Source: Syntrophomonadaceae bacterium
GTDB taxonomy: Bacteria > Bacillota_D > Dethiobacteria > DTU022 > PWGO01
Assembly (NCBI GenBank): GCA_003554535.1
Contig: PWGT01000173.1
Coordinates: 1 to 25,465 of the forward strand
DNA length: 25,465 nucleotides
Direction: 5' to 3'
Made by a program: the position numbers and the translations under genes. The notes under the pieces were generated by a model that was given only the letters and a program-made list of their open reading frames with translations, was not told the DNA's origin and made no database searches. This document shows, piece by piece, positions 1-6,996 of the stretch (positions within the stretch are counted from its first letter, which is position 1; each line of letters begins with the position of its first letter).

Positions 1-137
1 AGACAGATTACCTTAATCAGAGATGGGAGACAAATTACCCCTATCAGGGAGGTAGACAGATTACCTTAATCAGAGATGGGAGACAAATTACCCCTATCAG
101 GGAGGTAGACAGATTACCTTAATCAGAGATGGGAGAC
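1..137. repeat. 53-bp tandem repeat (minisatellite), about 2.6 copies, cut by the window edge
   Basis: Copies start at 1, 54 and 107 with an exact 53-bp period; the third breaks off at 137. Each unit is two diverged half-units of 27 and 26 bp, both of the form AGACARATTACC...ATCAGRGA. The copies are identical, which suggests recent expansion or gene conversion. The array begins at the window edge, so its full length is unknown. No open frame or promoter is visible in it. It lies just past the 3' end of the ferritin-like gene. Confidence 0.9.
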
Positions 138-157
138 TACAGGTGAGATGAAGAGAA

Positions 158-355
158 TCAAGAGTCACTTAATTTGGAAATTGCCTCTAAACGAGAGCGG
201 AGGAGTTTTTCATGATTGGCTTCGTCCTTGGCCATCTGCTCAAACATTGCCTTGGCCTGAGGATCATCGGTGTTTTCTGCTAATTGTTTATAGTTTTCCT
301 GCGCAGCTTTTTCATCTTCTATGGCACTTTCTATAGCTCTTTTTATATCTTCCAT
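158..355 (-). CDS. half-size ferritin-like / rubrerythrin-like protein, 65 aa
   Basis: The 65-residue protein is almost all helix. It has an early Glu-rich helix (E13, E15, Y22), a short turn with a DDP at 30-32, then a second helix with an E-x-x-H motif (E45, H48), as in rubrerythrin and ferritin-like di-iron helices. A normal ferritin-like domain has four helices; this has two, so it would need to dimerise to build a di-iron site. A role in iron or peroxide handling is inference. I chose the ATG at 355 over a GTG at 367 because the GTG lies within the site AAGGTGG, which is 8 nt upstream of the ATG. The gene follows the phosphatase stop by 39 bp, and a near-palindrome covers that gap. Confidence 0.72.
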   Translation of the reverse strand: MEDIKRAIESAIEDEKAAQENYKQLAENTDDPQAKAMFEQMAKDEANHEKLLRSRLEAISKLSDS

Positions 356-372
356 CACAAACACCACCTTTT

Positions 373-400
373 TTATAGACTTAGTATAATATGTCTATAA
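373..400. promoter_or_regulatory. 28-bp near-palindrome, possible operator of the ferritin-like gene
   Basis: TTATAGAC and GTCTATAA are perfect 8-bp arms around a 12-bp centre, which is itself partly symmetric (about 24 of 28 positions agree with the reverse complement). A -10-like TATACT on the minus strand (383-388) lies in the centre. The arms are not followed by a T run on either strand, so a terminator is unlikely. A repressor site over the promoter of the downstream ferritin-like gene is the simplest reading. It also overlaps the phosphatase stop codon. Confidence 0.5.
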
Positions 401-2026
401 CAACTTCACTAAATTGACCTCATTTTCCTTCCTGGTTAGAAAAATATAATCAAAAAAATATTTTGTCGGCTGCATAAACAGCCAACCATCATTTTTTTGA
501 CGCTCTGGAAAACCAAGAATATCAGCCACATTCTCTTTCCACCTCTGCCCCACTTCCAAACCCTTTACTTTTAAATGAAAATACCGGCTGGTAACAGCCC
601 AATTAACTTCAAGTTGCTGATTAAAAGTGTTTTCTCCCTCATTTTCAACCCCGGAGACTCTATTTAATAGTTCAATAGAATTATCCACTGCAGATTTTAA
701 ATTTTCTGCCTGCTTATTACCCAATTTTTCATGCAAGAAGCTATGTATCTTTTCATCAATTGTTTCCAACTGCTCCTCCATATTAACCCCATTAACTACC
801 ATATAATCACTGGTATAATCTTCAGGGTGAAACTGTACAAGCATAAAGGTAACATCATCATTTATTTCACTTTCATCTACAAATTGGCATAAATCGTTCT
901 CTATAATTTGCACCAACAATTCCGGAGGAAGATAACCTTTTTCAGCAAACATATCTTTTAAACGGGATTCATATGCTTCCCCCTCATTAGATTCCTGTTC
1001 AAAGAGCCCATCAGTGGAAAAGAGAATGGTCATCCCCTGTTCTATATCAAGGGCGCGCTCTTCATACGTCATCATCTCTGGCATTAAAGCCGCTGAAACG
1101 GGCATCCCTCCTATTTCAGCCTCCCACATCTCTCCACTTTCCCGGAACACCAGGGGAGAAAACTGGAACCCGGCCGTACTGTATATTATCTGGCTGGTTT
1201 TAATGTCTAATACCCCCAAAAACAAGCAGACAAAATAATCTCCCGGGAAACCTTCATCAAGGTATTCCCTTACCAGGTAATCCATAATTAGAGCAGGGGA
1301 TACAAGTTCTCCCTCTGCATGTTTGAAGGAAAAATAGCTATTAATAGTATCTTTTACAAATATGGAGAGGACTGTGCTATCCAACCCATGCCCCATTACA
1401 TCTGATAAATAAAACAGGTAATGCTCAAACAAGATATTGAGCGCGCCATGATCTACTTTGAAAAAATTATAGTAATCTCCCCCCAGGTGCGCAGCAGGCC
1501 GATAATAAGCAGCCAGCGACACATCCTCTATAGAAGGGAAATAACGCGGCAAAGACCTTTCATGGACTCGCCGCGCATTTTCCAGCTCGTCATGTAATTG
1601 AGAAGAAGAAAGTTGTTTTGAATTTGTATCCTGCTCTTTATGGTGAGATTTAAGGGGAAGCTTGTCCACTCCCCGTTGCAAACGCAGGTTTAGTTCCAAA
1701 TCGCTGAAAGGACCCACCATGAAGTCATCATAGCAGTCGTTATCTAAATTGGAGAGTTTGTCAATGTTTTCCATGCTGGCAAGGACCAGAACGTAAACAT
1801 TATCCCATACATCCGGAGAAATCAAAACTTCCTGCAACGCTGAACCAAATTGGCTGAAAGCATCTATATCAACTAATAACAACAGGGAAGATTTCTCTAT
1901 TGCAAGCTCTTGGAATTCTTCAATGGAATTGCAGGTGAGCACAACAGCATCCCATACATTGTTATTTACCATGTTAATAATATCGTCTTTTTGAGAACTG
2001 TTCTCTGTCCAAACTACAAGGTGCAA
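395..2026 (-). CDS. PP2C/SpoIIE-type serine phosphatase with degenerate receiver domain, 543 aa
   Basis: Residues 1-120 resemble a response-regulator receiver: the third strand has D53 and D55 (LLVDID), but the N-terminal acidic pair and the conserved Lys are missing (VGPF where KPF is usual), so it is probably a pseudo-receiver. Residues 145-400 are an RsbU/SpoIIE phosphatase with all four metal-Asp motifs: GGDYYNF (D184), SDVMGHG (D209), STDG (D339) and NDDVT (D390/D391), so activity is expected. Residues 410-543 may be a degenerate anti-sigma-like ATPase fold, without clear G boxes. Such proteins usually dephosphorylate anti-anti-sigma factors; no partner is encoded in this window. The start is TTG at 2026, preceded by a GGGAAG-type site, with an in-frame stop shortly upstream. 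Confidence 0.83.
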   Translation of the reverse strand: MHLVVWTENSSQKDDIINMVNNNVWDAVVLTCNSIEEFQELAIEKSSLLLLVDIDAFSQFGSALQEVLISPDVWDNVYVLVLASMENIDKLSNLDNDCYDDFMVGPFSDLELNLRLQRGVDKLPLKSHHKEQDTNSKQLSSSQLHDELENARRVHERSLPRYFPSIEDVSLAAYYRPAAHLGGDYYNFFKVDHGALNILFEHYLFYLSDVMGHGLDSTVLSIFVKDTINSYFSFKHAEGELVSPALIMDYLVREYLDEGFPGDYFVCLFLGVLDIKTSQIIYSTAGFQFSPLVFRESGEMWEAEIGGMPVSAALMPEMMTYEERALDIEQGMTILFSTDGLFEQESNEGEAYESRLKDMFAEKGYLPPELLVQIIENDLCQFVDESEINDDVTFMLVQFHPEDYTSDYMVVNGVNMEEQLETIDEKIHSFLHEKLGNKQAENLKSAVDNSIELLNRVSGVENEGENTFNQQLEVNWAVTSRYFHLKVKGLEVGQRWKENVADILGFPERQKNDGWLFMQPTKYFFDYIFLTRKENEVNLVKLL

Positions 2027-2076
2027 ACTGCTTCCCTGCCTCCCAGCGTATCAACATGCCTCAACCTAATAATGTC

Positions 2077-2125
2077 CTGGAGGGCAGAACCTTCGTTCTC
2101 ATTTAAAGGTTCTGCCGCTCTCCAG
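2077..2125. other. strong imperfect hairpin downstream of cysM
   Basis: GGCAGAACCTT (2083-2093) pairs perfectly with AAGGTTCTGCC (2106-2116) around a 12-nt loop. CTGGAG (2077-2082) and CTCCAG (2120-2125) extend the stem past a 3-nt bulge. It lies about 70 nt after the cysM stop and about 50 nt before the phosphatase start. No T run follows on the minus strand, so it is not a canonical intrinsic terminator. It could act as an mRNA 3'-end stabiliser, a leader structure of the phosphatase, or a small repeat element. Confidence 0.6.
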
Positions 2126-2195
2126 CGATTGACAATGGATGCACTTTCCCATCAGTTTAAAACAGAAAGAGGGAAAATTCACGCTCTTTTATTGA

Positions 2196-3104
2196 TTATG
2201 GAGCACAGTCAGCACATATAGAACGGAAGAGGGTGGTACTCAAATACCTATCTCCGCGATCGGGTAGGATAGAGACTATAGTTCCCTTTTTCATTTGCTT
2301 GGCCATGCGCAGGGCACCGGCAACAGCAGCGCCACTGGACATTCCCACAAAAACACCTTCACTTACTGCCAGCAGCCTTGCTGTTTCAAATGCATCTTCA
2401 TCCTCAACAATAATTTTATCATCTATTTGCTCTGGATGATAAATTTTGGGGACAATAGCTTCTTCCATGTTCTTCAACCCTTGAATAGCATGGCCTTTAA
2501 CTGGTTCTACTCCTGCCACATGCACAGATGGGTTCTTTTCTTTAAGATAACTGCCTGTGCCCATCAAGGTACCGGTAGTGCCCATTCCGGCAACAAATAC
2601 ATCCAGGTCCCCATTAGTTTGCTGCATAATTTCCGGGCCGGTAGTCTCATAGTGAGCCAGGGCGTTACTTTCATTACCGAATTGATCCGGCATAAAATAG
2701 CTACTTGGATCTTCTTCCATAAGCTCATAAGCCATTCTGATAGCTCCATCAGTGCTTTCTCCCGATGGTGAAAGTACTACTTCTGCTCCATAAGCTTCCA
2801 GAATACGCCTTCTTTCCATACTAACACATCCTGGCATAACAAGCTTAACTCTATATCCTTTAGCAGCCCCTATCATAGCCAGGGCAATACCAGTATTGCC
2901 TGAGGTAGGTTCAAGAATAACCTTGCCCGATTCAAGCTCTCCAGTTTCTTCAGCCTTACGAATCATGTAATAAGCCGGGCGATCCTTAACGGAACCTGCC
3001 GGGTTATTCCCTTCAAGTTTGCAAAATATTTTTACTTGTGGGTTATCGTTTAAGTTTTTTAATTCCACCATTGGTGTATTGCCAATGGAAGCTAGTACCC
3101 CCAT
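2196..3104 (-). CDS. cysM: cysteine synthase (O-acetylserine sulfhydrylase, CysM type)
   Basis: PLP-dependent fold-type II enzyme making L-cysteine from O-acetylserine (or another activated serine) and sulfide or thiosulfate. The PLP lysine is K40 in NNPAGSVKDR; the Ala in NPAGS is typical of CysM rather than CysK. The substrate/phosphate loop PTSGNTG is at 66-72, and a Gly-rich loop GMGTTGTLMG lies near 173-182. The C-terminal DRYLST segment is present, and the length of 302 aa is normal. The start is ATG at 3104 after a G-rich site. Its own sigma-A promoter is visible at 3146-3174, and no T-box or S-box was seen in the short leader. It fits the thiol/Fe-S genes nearby, though it is not in an operon with them. 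Confidence 0.92.
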   Translation of the reverse strand: MGVLASIGNTPMVELKNLNDNPQVKIFCKLEGNNPAGSVKDRPAYYMIRKAEETGELESGKVILEPTSGNTGIALAMIGAAKGYRVKLVMPGCVSMERRRILEAYGAEVVLSPSGESTDGAIRMAYELMEEDPSSYFMPDQFGNESNALAHYETTGPEIMQQTNGDLDVFVAGMGTTGTLMGTGSYLKEKNPSVHVAGVEPVKGHAIQGLKNMEEAIVPKIYHPEQIDDKIIVEDEDAFETARLLAVSEGVFVGMSSGAAVAGALRMAKQMKKGTIVSILPDRGDRYLSTTLFRSICADCAP

Positions 3105-3145
3105 AACCCCACCCCCGTCCTTAATTATTATATGTTCTTAAGTCC

Positions 3146-3174
3146 ATTATAGACTGAAGAAGCCAAGAAATCAA
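3146..3174 (-). promoter_or_regulatory. sigma-A promoter of cysM
   Basis: On the minus strand, TTGATT (3174-3169), a 17-bp spacer and a perfect TATAAT (3151-3146). It lies about 40 bp upstream of the cysM ATG. Confidence 0.65.
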
Positions 3175-3195
3175 AATGAAATCCTGCCCTGGGCA

Positions 3196-3903
3196 CTATT
3201 GATCCGGGAATAACTTGCTGTAAAGCTCTTCGTGGCTTAAAGTATTACCGCTGTTATCCATCACTCGCATGGAATCAGCAGAAACTTCATCGATGATAAT
3301 AATATCGTTGCCTTGCAGCCCACATTCAACTTTAATATCTATTAGCTGGAGCTCTTTTTTGCTCAATTCTCTTTCTACGACTTGAGCACACCGGCGAGTT
3401 AGATCTTTTGCTTTTTCTATTTGTTCCCGGTTTAAGAGGTCAAGGGCTATAAGAGTATCATCATTTATGAGCGGATCACCCCGTTCATCATCTTTAAGGG
3501 TTATCTCCACCAGATAATTTAAATCTTGAAGTTCATTTTGCACATACTTTTGGTAGCGGCGAATGAAACTTCCATAAGCTTTGCAACGGCAAATAAATTC
3601 CAAGCCTGCATCCTTGGCAATGTGCTGTCCGGGCAATCGGGTTGCTTTCACTTCCATAGCACTCTGATCAAGATCAGCTGAAACAAAATGGGTGTCTATA
3701 CCTTCATCCTGCATAATTTTAAAGAAATGGTAGGTAAGCTCCAGCGACATTTTCCCTTTCCCTTTGATTTGGCCCATCACAGAATTCGCTCCAGGATCCA
3801 CAACCCCATCAGCACCTGTTACGTCGTCTTTAAAATAAAACATTAAATTTCCATCTTCTTTTTGGTAGACATCTTTGGTTTTACCCGTATAAACTTTTTC
3901 CAT
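3196..3903 (-). CDS. purC: SAICAR synthase (phosphoribosylaminoimidazole-succinocarboxamide synthase)
   Basis: Step of purine synthesis joining CAIR and aspartate with ATP. The N-terminus MEKVYTGKTKDVYQ is the usual GKxK-type nucleotide-binding start. Further family features are the GxGKMSLELTYHFF helix, an ATRLPGQHIAK segment in place of the usual VxVRNxxAGS-type segment, YGSFIRRY near 115, and the C-terminal block LIDIKVECG...IIIIDEVSADSMRVMD near 193-222. The length of 235 aa is normal. It stands alone here, not next to other pur genes, and differs from textbook PurC at some motifs, so it may be a second or divergent copy. The start is ATG at 3903 with AGAAGGAG upstream, and a good promoter lies at 3938-3966. 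Confidence 0.88.
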   Translation of the reverse strand: MEKVYTGKTKDVYQKEDGNLMFYFKDDVTGADGVVDPGANSVMGQIKGKGKMSLELTYHFFKIMQDEGIDTHFVSADLDQSAMEVKATRLPGQHIAKDAGLEFICRCKAYGSFIRRYQKYVQNELQDLNYLVEITLKDDERGDPLINDDTLIALDLLNREQIEKAKDLTRRCAQVVERELSKKELQLIDIKVECGLQGNDIIIIDEVSADSMRVMDNSGNTLSHEELYSKLFPDQ

Positions 3904-3937
3904 GATATATCTACTCCTTCTCTAAATTTTCAATAGT

Positions 3938-3966
3938 ATTATACTACTCATAAAATACTTAGCCAA
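3938..3966 (-). promoter_or_regulatory. sigma-A promoter of purC
   Basis: On the minus strand, TTGGCT (3966-3961), a 17-bp spacer and a perfect TATAAT (3943-3938), about 35 bp before the purC start. No purine-riboswitch-like structure was recognised in the short leader. Confidence 0.6.
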
Positions 3967-4014
3967 CAATTAAGGAGAAAGAAACCGACAAAAAATATAG
4001 CAATAAACCATATT

Positions 4015-4078
4015 AAACAAAACTATATATTAAACAAAACTCTATATAAAACAAAACTCTATATAAAACAAAACTATG
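4015..4078. repeat. 17-bp tandem repeat, four copies
   Basis: AAACAAAACT begins at 4015, 4032, 4049 and 4066, an exact 17-bp period; unit form AAACAAAACTCTATATA with small changes. The array ends next to the -35 region proposed for the flavodoxin gene, so it could be a bent or curved upstream element; that is inference. Confidence 0.85.
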
Positions 4079-4104
4079 CCATTAATTAAAAACTCTGTTA
4101 TAAT
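4076..4104 (+). promoter_or_regulatory. probable promoter of the flavodoxin-like gene
   Basis: A perfect TATAAT (4099-4104) with a 17-bp spacer to ATGCCA (4076-4081), which matches TTGACA at four of six positions. The start codon is 56 bp downstream. Confidence 0.45.
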
Positions 4105-4160
4105 AATTACAAATTTCATTGGTTTCAGGCCAAAATCTGTTTATTATGGAGGTTGTTAAC

Positions 4161-4649
4161 ATGAACACAGTTGTAGTTTATTATTCTTTAGACGGCAACA
4201 CCCAATTCATAGCTGAAGAAATAAGCAAGCACTATCAAGCAGAGTTAATTAATCTAAAACCGGTAAAAGAAATTTCCAGAGCAGAACCAGTTAAACATAT
4301 TTGGGGAGGAAAGCAGGTATTAATGCAAGAAGCACCTCCCTTGGAAAATTACAATTTCAACCCCGAAAATTACGATCTCATTTTTCTGGGCACCCCGGTA
4401 TGGAGTTTTACATTTTCCCCTCCCATGAGAAGCTTTCTAAAAGAAAACTACATTAAAGGCAAGGATGTAGTTATATTTTGCACCCACCGCGGAATTCCCG
4501 GAAGAACATTTCCGCATTTGAGAAAAGAATTGGCCGGGAACAACATCATTCAAGAATTATCTTTTAGAAATGTACTGGGCCAAAAAACTAAAGCTCAACA
4601 AAAACTAAGCGATCATTTGAGTGAAATTAACAACCAGCTTTCATACTAA
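4161..4649 (+). CDS. flavodoxin-like protein, 162 aa
   Basis: Binds FMN by the flavodoxin fold. The first strand and phosphate loop read VVVYYSLDGNT (residues 4-14, S-x-x-G-N-T), followed by the helix QFIAEEI. The second flavin loop region is LGTPVWSFTFSPPMRSFL, typical of the short flavodoxin family often annotated as flavodoxin or NAD(P)H oxidoreductase. It is probably an electron carrier or a small flavin reductase; the partner is unknown. I used the ATG at 4161, which has GGAGG 8 nt upstream; a longer frame from 4119 has no such site. It is transcribed alone, with the 17-bp repeat array upstream. Confidence 0.82.
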   Translation: MNTVVVYYSLDGNTQFIAEEISKHYQAELINLKPVKEISRAEPVKHIWGGKQVLMQEAPPLENYNFNPENYDLIFLGTPVWSFTFSPPMRSFLKENYIKGKDVVIFCTHRGIPGRTFPHLRKELAGNNIIQELSFRNVLGQKTKAQQKLSDHLSEINNQLSY

Positions 4650-4755
4650 ATATTTAGTTTATTTTCGGATGAGTAGACCAAAATCTTTAAAAATGGTATA
4701 TTATTGATAATAAATATAGAATTTATCATTAGCACATTAAAAAAGGAGCATTAAC

Positions 4756-5682
4756 TTGAAATCTCCAAAATCCAGCAAACAATTTCTGCTAAAATACTTT
4801 AAACCAGTCAAACCTGAAAAGGAACTTCACAAGGAATCGTTTGATTTCGACTTGGAAGATAACCTTGGACACCTTATGTTTCAGCGGGAGAGCAACTCCC
4901 TTTTTATGAGCAGGTTTGATAGCGACAATATAATGGAATTGTTGGAAACTGTAAACCTAACTGACCATCTTCGTTCCCAGGGATTTGACAATTTTCAAAT
5001 ACGTATAGATAAAGATGAATCACTTATAAATTACCTGAAAGTTTACCACGAAAATAAAGACCCCCAAAATTTGCTTATAGATTTACGTCTTTCTGAAACC
5101 AAGTTCGTTCCGGAGAAACGTTTTTTTGAAGAAGGAAAGGATATCGAAACTTTAGATATGGTAGTTATTGAATGGCTCTCTGCAAGGCATCCGTATAAAG
5201 AATTTGGTCCGCAAAGGCCGCAATTACCAGGACAGGAAAAGCCAGGGCTAGGCTGCCTTAATCACCTTATGGAATTAATGTACCATGTAGGAAGCAAAGT
5301 TTTTAAAGATGGCTTTATGGACGTACCCGATCATTTTCATGGAGCAGTAATGTATTCCAAGAAATTTAGATTTTTTAACCCTTCACACGAGGCAATCCTT
5401 AGGGCAATGCTACGTGATTTGAACCAGTATTCCCTGGTGGAACTCTCATGGGGAATGATTACCGAAACTATTATAGAGAGCAATAGCGGCAGACCCCAGA
5501 TTTACGATCCATCAGAGCAAATCTTTCCTTTGTCAAAATTTATGCATGACTACTTTGAATCCAAAAAATATAAGGAAAAGTTTAATCAAGTGTATAAACA
5601 AAAAAAATACTACTTTGATTACGACACTATGCTAAAGCGCAAAGAAGAATTGCTGCAAGAAAAAAAACCGGAAGAATTGTAA
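4756..5682 (+). CDS. conserved-looking protein of unknown function, 308 aa
   Basis: I do not recognise this protein. It is soluble, with no signal peptide or membrane segment. Two dense motif blocks stand out: residues 140-166, ending in RPQLPGQ-x4-GLG followed by a helix; and residues 190-222, with DHFHGAVMYSKKFRFFNPSHEA followed by MLRDL. The His-rich second block (H193, H195, H211) and acidic neighbours could bind metal, but no catalytic family is assigned. The N-terminus is charged and the C-terminal 30 residues are a Lys/Glu-rich helix. The start is TTG at 4756 with AAAGGAG 8 nt upstream. Its stop lies 9 bp from the stop of the convergent cvpA gene. The gene is certain; its function is not. 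Confidence 0.8.
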   Translation: MKSPKSSKQFLLKYFKPVKPEKELHKESFDFDLEDNLGHLMFQRESNSLFMSRFDSDNIMELLETVNLTDHLRSQGFDNFQIRIDKDESLINYLKVYHENKDPQNLLIDLRLSETKFVPEKRFFEEGKDIETLDMVVIEWLSARHPYKEFGPQRPQLPGQEKPGLGCLNHLMELMYHVGSKVFKDGFMDVPDHFHGAVMYSKKFRFFNPSHEAILRAMLRDLNQYSLVELSWGMITETIIESNSGRPQIYDPSEQIFPLSKFMHDYFESKKYKEKFNQVYKQKKYYFDYDTMLKRKEELLQEKKPEEL

Positions 5683-5691
5683 TTTTACTCT

Positions 5692-6603
5692 TTAGTTTCT
5701 CCTTAAAACTCTAATAGGCTCCTCAACAGAAGTAACCGAGGCGCTGGAAGCTCCACTTTCCCCACAGACAGGGCAGGTTCCGGTGACCCTCACAAAATTA
5801 CCATTGGGCCACATCCCGCAATCTGTTCGATACCCCTGCCTTCCCAATACCGCCGGGCAACGCTCATAAAGCAGGTGATGCCCCTCATATGTCTGACAAC
5901 CATCACTGGTTCTTTCACATTCCTGGCAAATAAATTTGGGCGATATCTGTCCATCATTAACCTCCAAGTAGTCTATAAACTCTACAGCACCATTACAATC
6001 CACACATGCAGCCCCATCAAGCTGGGCAAAATCTATCATGCGGAAATCGGGCAAATTATTTTCGTCATTTTCAAATTTCCACGATTCAGGTTGAAATGCC
6101 AACCGAGGAATATCTCCCGGAACAACTTTCTCAATGGAATAATAAAATTCTTCTACAAGGTCCGTAGTTTGAGAGCCAAATCGCGATTCTCCCAGAGGAA
6201 CTTCAAAGCCTTGAAAAAGCGGGAACGTAATTATAAAAAAGAGTATGGCCCCGGAAATTATTATTCCCAAACCCATGCCTGCTACGGCACCTGCCAGGCG
6301 ATCAAAAATTCGTATTGTTTTAAAGTATGTGACCAACCCCACCAATGAACCTAATACAGCAACTACCGTATAAGTTACAAAAAACACAAATATAAAAGAA
6401 ATGATATCTGCTATGCCAGAATCAATTTCCAGAGTATCTATTAAAAAGTTGCTTCCCAGGGGATAATAAATAGCAGCAAAACTTAACCCCAAAGCCAGAC
6501 CAATAACCTGGGTAAGGGTCTGTATTAAGCCGGAGCGAAAACCGCTTAACATGATCACAAAAACAACTAAAATGATTAATATATCGACCCAGTTAATATT
6601 CAA
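5692..6603 (-). CDS. CvpA-family membrane protein with C-terminal Cys-rich (zinc-ribbon-like) extension, 303 aa
   Basis: Residues 1-130 are a CvpA domain with four hydrophobic segments (about 7-20, 28-47, 64-90 and 103-128) and the usual WVDILIILVVF start and GFRSGLIQT turn. CvpA relatives act in colicin V production and envelope processes. After an amphipathic linker (135-195) comes an unusual tail with nine cysteines: C200/C203, C226/C229, C236, C249, C262 and C277/C280. The three C-x2-C knuckles look like paired zinc ribbons or a redox/metal site. If the cytoplasmic side is as usual, the tail's side of the membrane is unclear. The start is TTG at 6603 with a GGGGG site 7 nt upstream. Most CvpA proteins are only about 160-180 aa. 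Confidence 0.8.
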   Translation of the reverse strand: MNINWVDILIILVVFVIMLSGFRSGLIQTLTQVIGLALGLSFAAIYYPLGSNFLIDTLEIDSGIADIISFIFVFFVTYTVVAVLGSLVGLVTYFKTIRIFDRLAGAVAGMGLGIIISGAILFFIITFPLFQGFEVPLGESRFGSQTTDLVEEFYYSIEKVVPGDIPRLAFQPESWKFENDENNLPDFRMIDFAQLDGAACVDCNGAVEFIDYLEVNDGQISPKFICQECERTSDGCQTYEGHHLLYERCPAVLGRQGYRTDCGMWPNGNFVRVTGTCPVCGESGASSASVTSVEEPIRVLRRN

Positions 6604-6996
6604 ATATCAACCCCCTATAAACTACTGTATACATAAGCTTTAATAGAATAGAACATTTTTTGACCCTGTTTCTTTTAAGCAGCAATTCAGTTATTATTTC
6701 CCACTGTGTGAATTTTTAACCTTCTTCTAAAACCTTTTTAGTACATCATCTTAATTATATTACCTTTTAGCTTAATAATAAAGTTAGTATATACACCCTA
6801 TTGACCCTTTTGGACTGAACATTCTTCCAAGTGAGTTATCTCTTCAGAAATAAACCATAAGAAGTGTTCATAAAATAATATTGGTGAATATCTTTAAGGT
6901 GAAATGGAAAATAAATGTGTATTAATTGGCATATTTAAACTATAATAATATTAGCAGGAAAAATCTTAAATTATAACTGAGAAAGGAATGGGTTAA
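6604..6996. other. 393-bp intergenic region between cvpA and the GerMN gene
   Basis: AT-rich with no open frame worth calling. It holds the leader of the TTG-started cvpA gene on the left and a candidate promoter for the GerMN gene on the right. An inverted repeat TTGGA-N11-TCCAA is at 6810-6830, with no clear owner. No RNA gene was recognised. Confidence 0.6.
6926..6954 (+). promoter_or_regulatory. possible promoter of the GerMN gene
   Basis: TTGGCA (6926-6931), a 17-bp spacer, then TATTAG (6949-6954). A better-looking TATAAT at 6941-6946 has no -35 at the right distance. If the gene is sporulation-specific a different sigma factor may be used, so this is tentative. Confidence 0.3.

Noticed and set aside
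148..336. 62-codon plus-strand frame over the ferritin-like gene
   Set aside because: It is antisense to a recognisable protein, has no family features, and its start only has a weak site.
373..400. PerR or Fur box
   Set aside because: The arms TTATAGAC/GTCTATAA and 12-bp centre do not match the 7-1-7 layout of either known box.
2077..2125. Intrinsic terminator of cysM
   Set aside because: The stem is strong but no T run follows on the minus strand; kept only as a hairpin.
2295..2771. 158-codon plus-strand frame
   Set aside because: A shadow of the well-supported cysM gene on the opposite strand.
3105..3195. T-box or S-box riboswitch upstream of cysM
   Set aside because: The gap is only 91 bp, and the predicted transcript leader is about 35 nt, too short for either.
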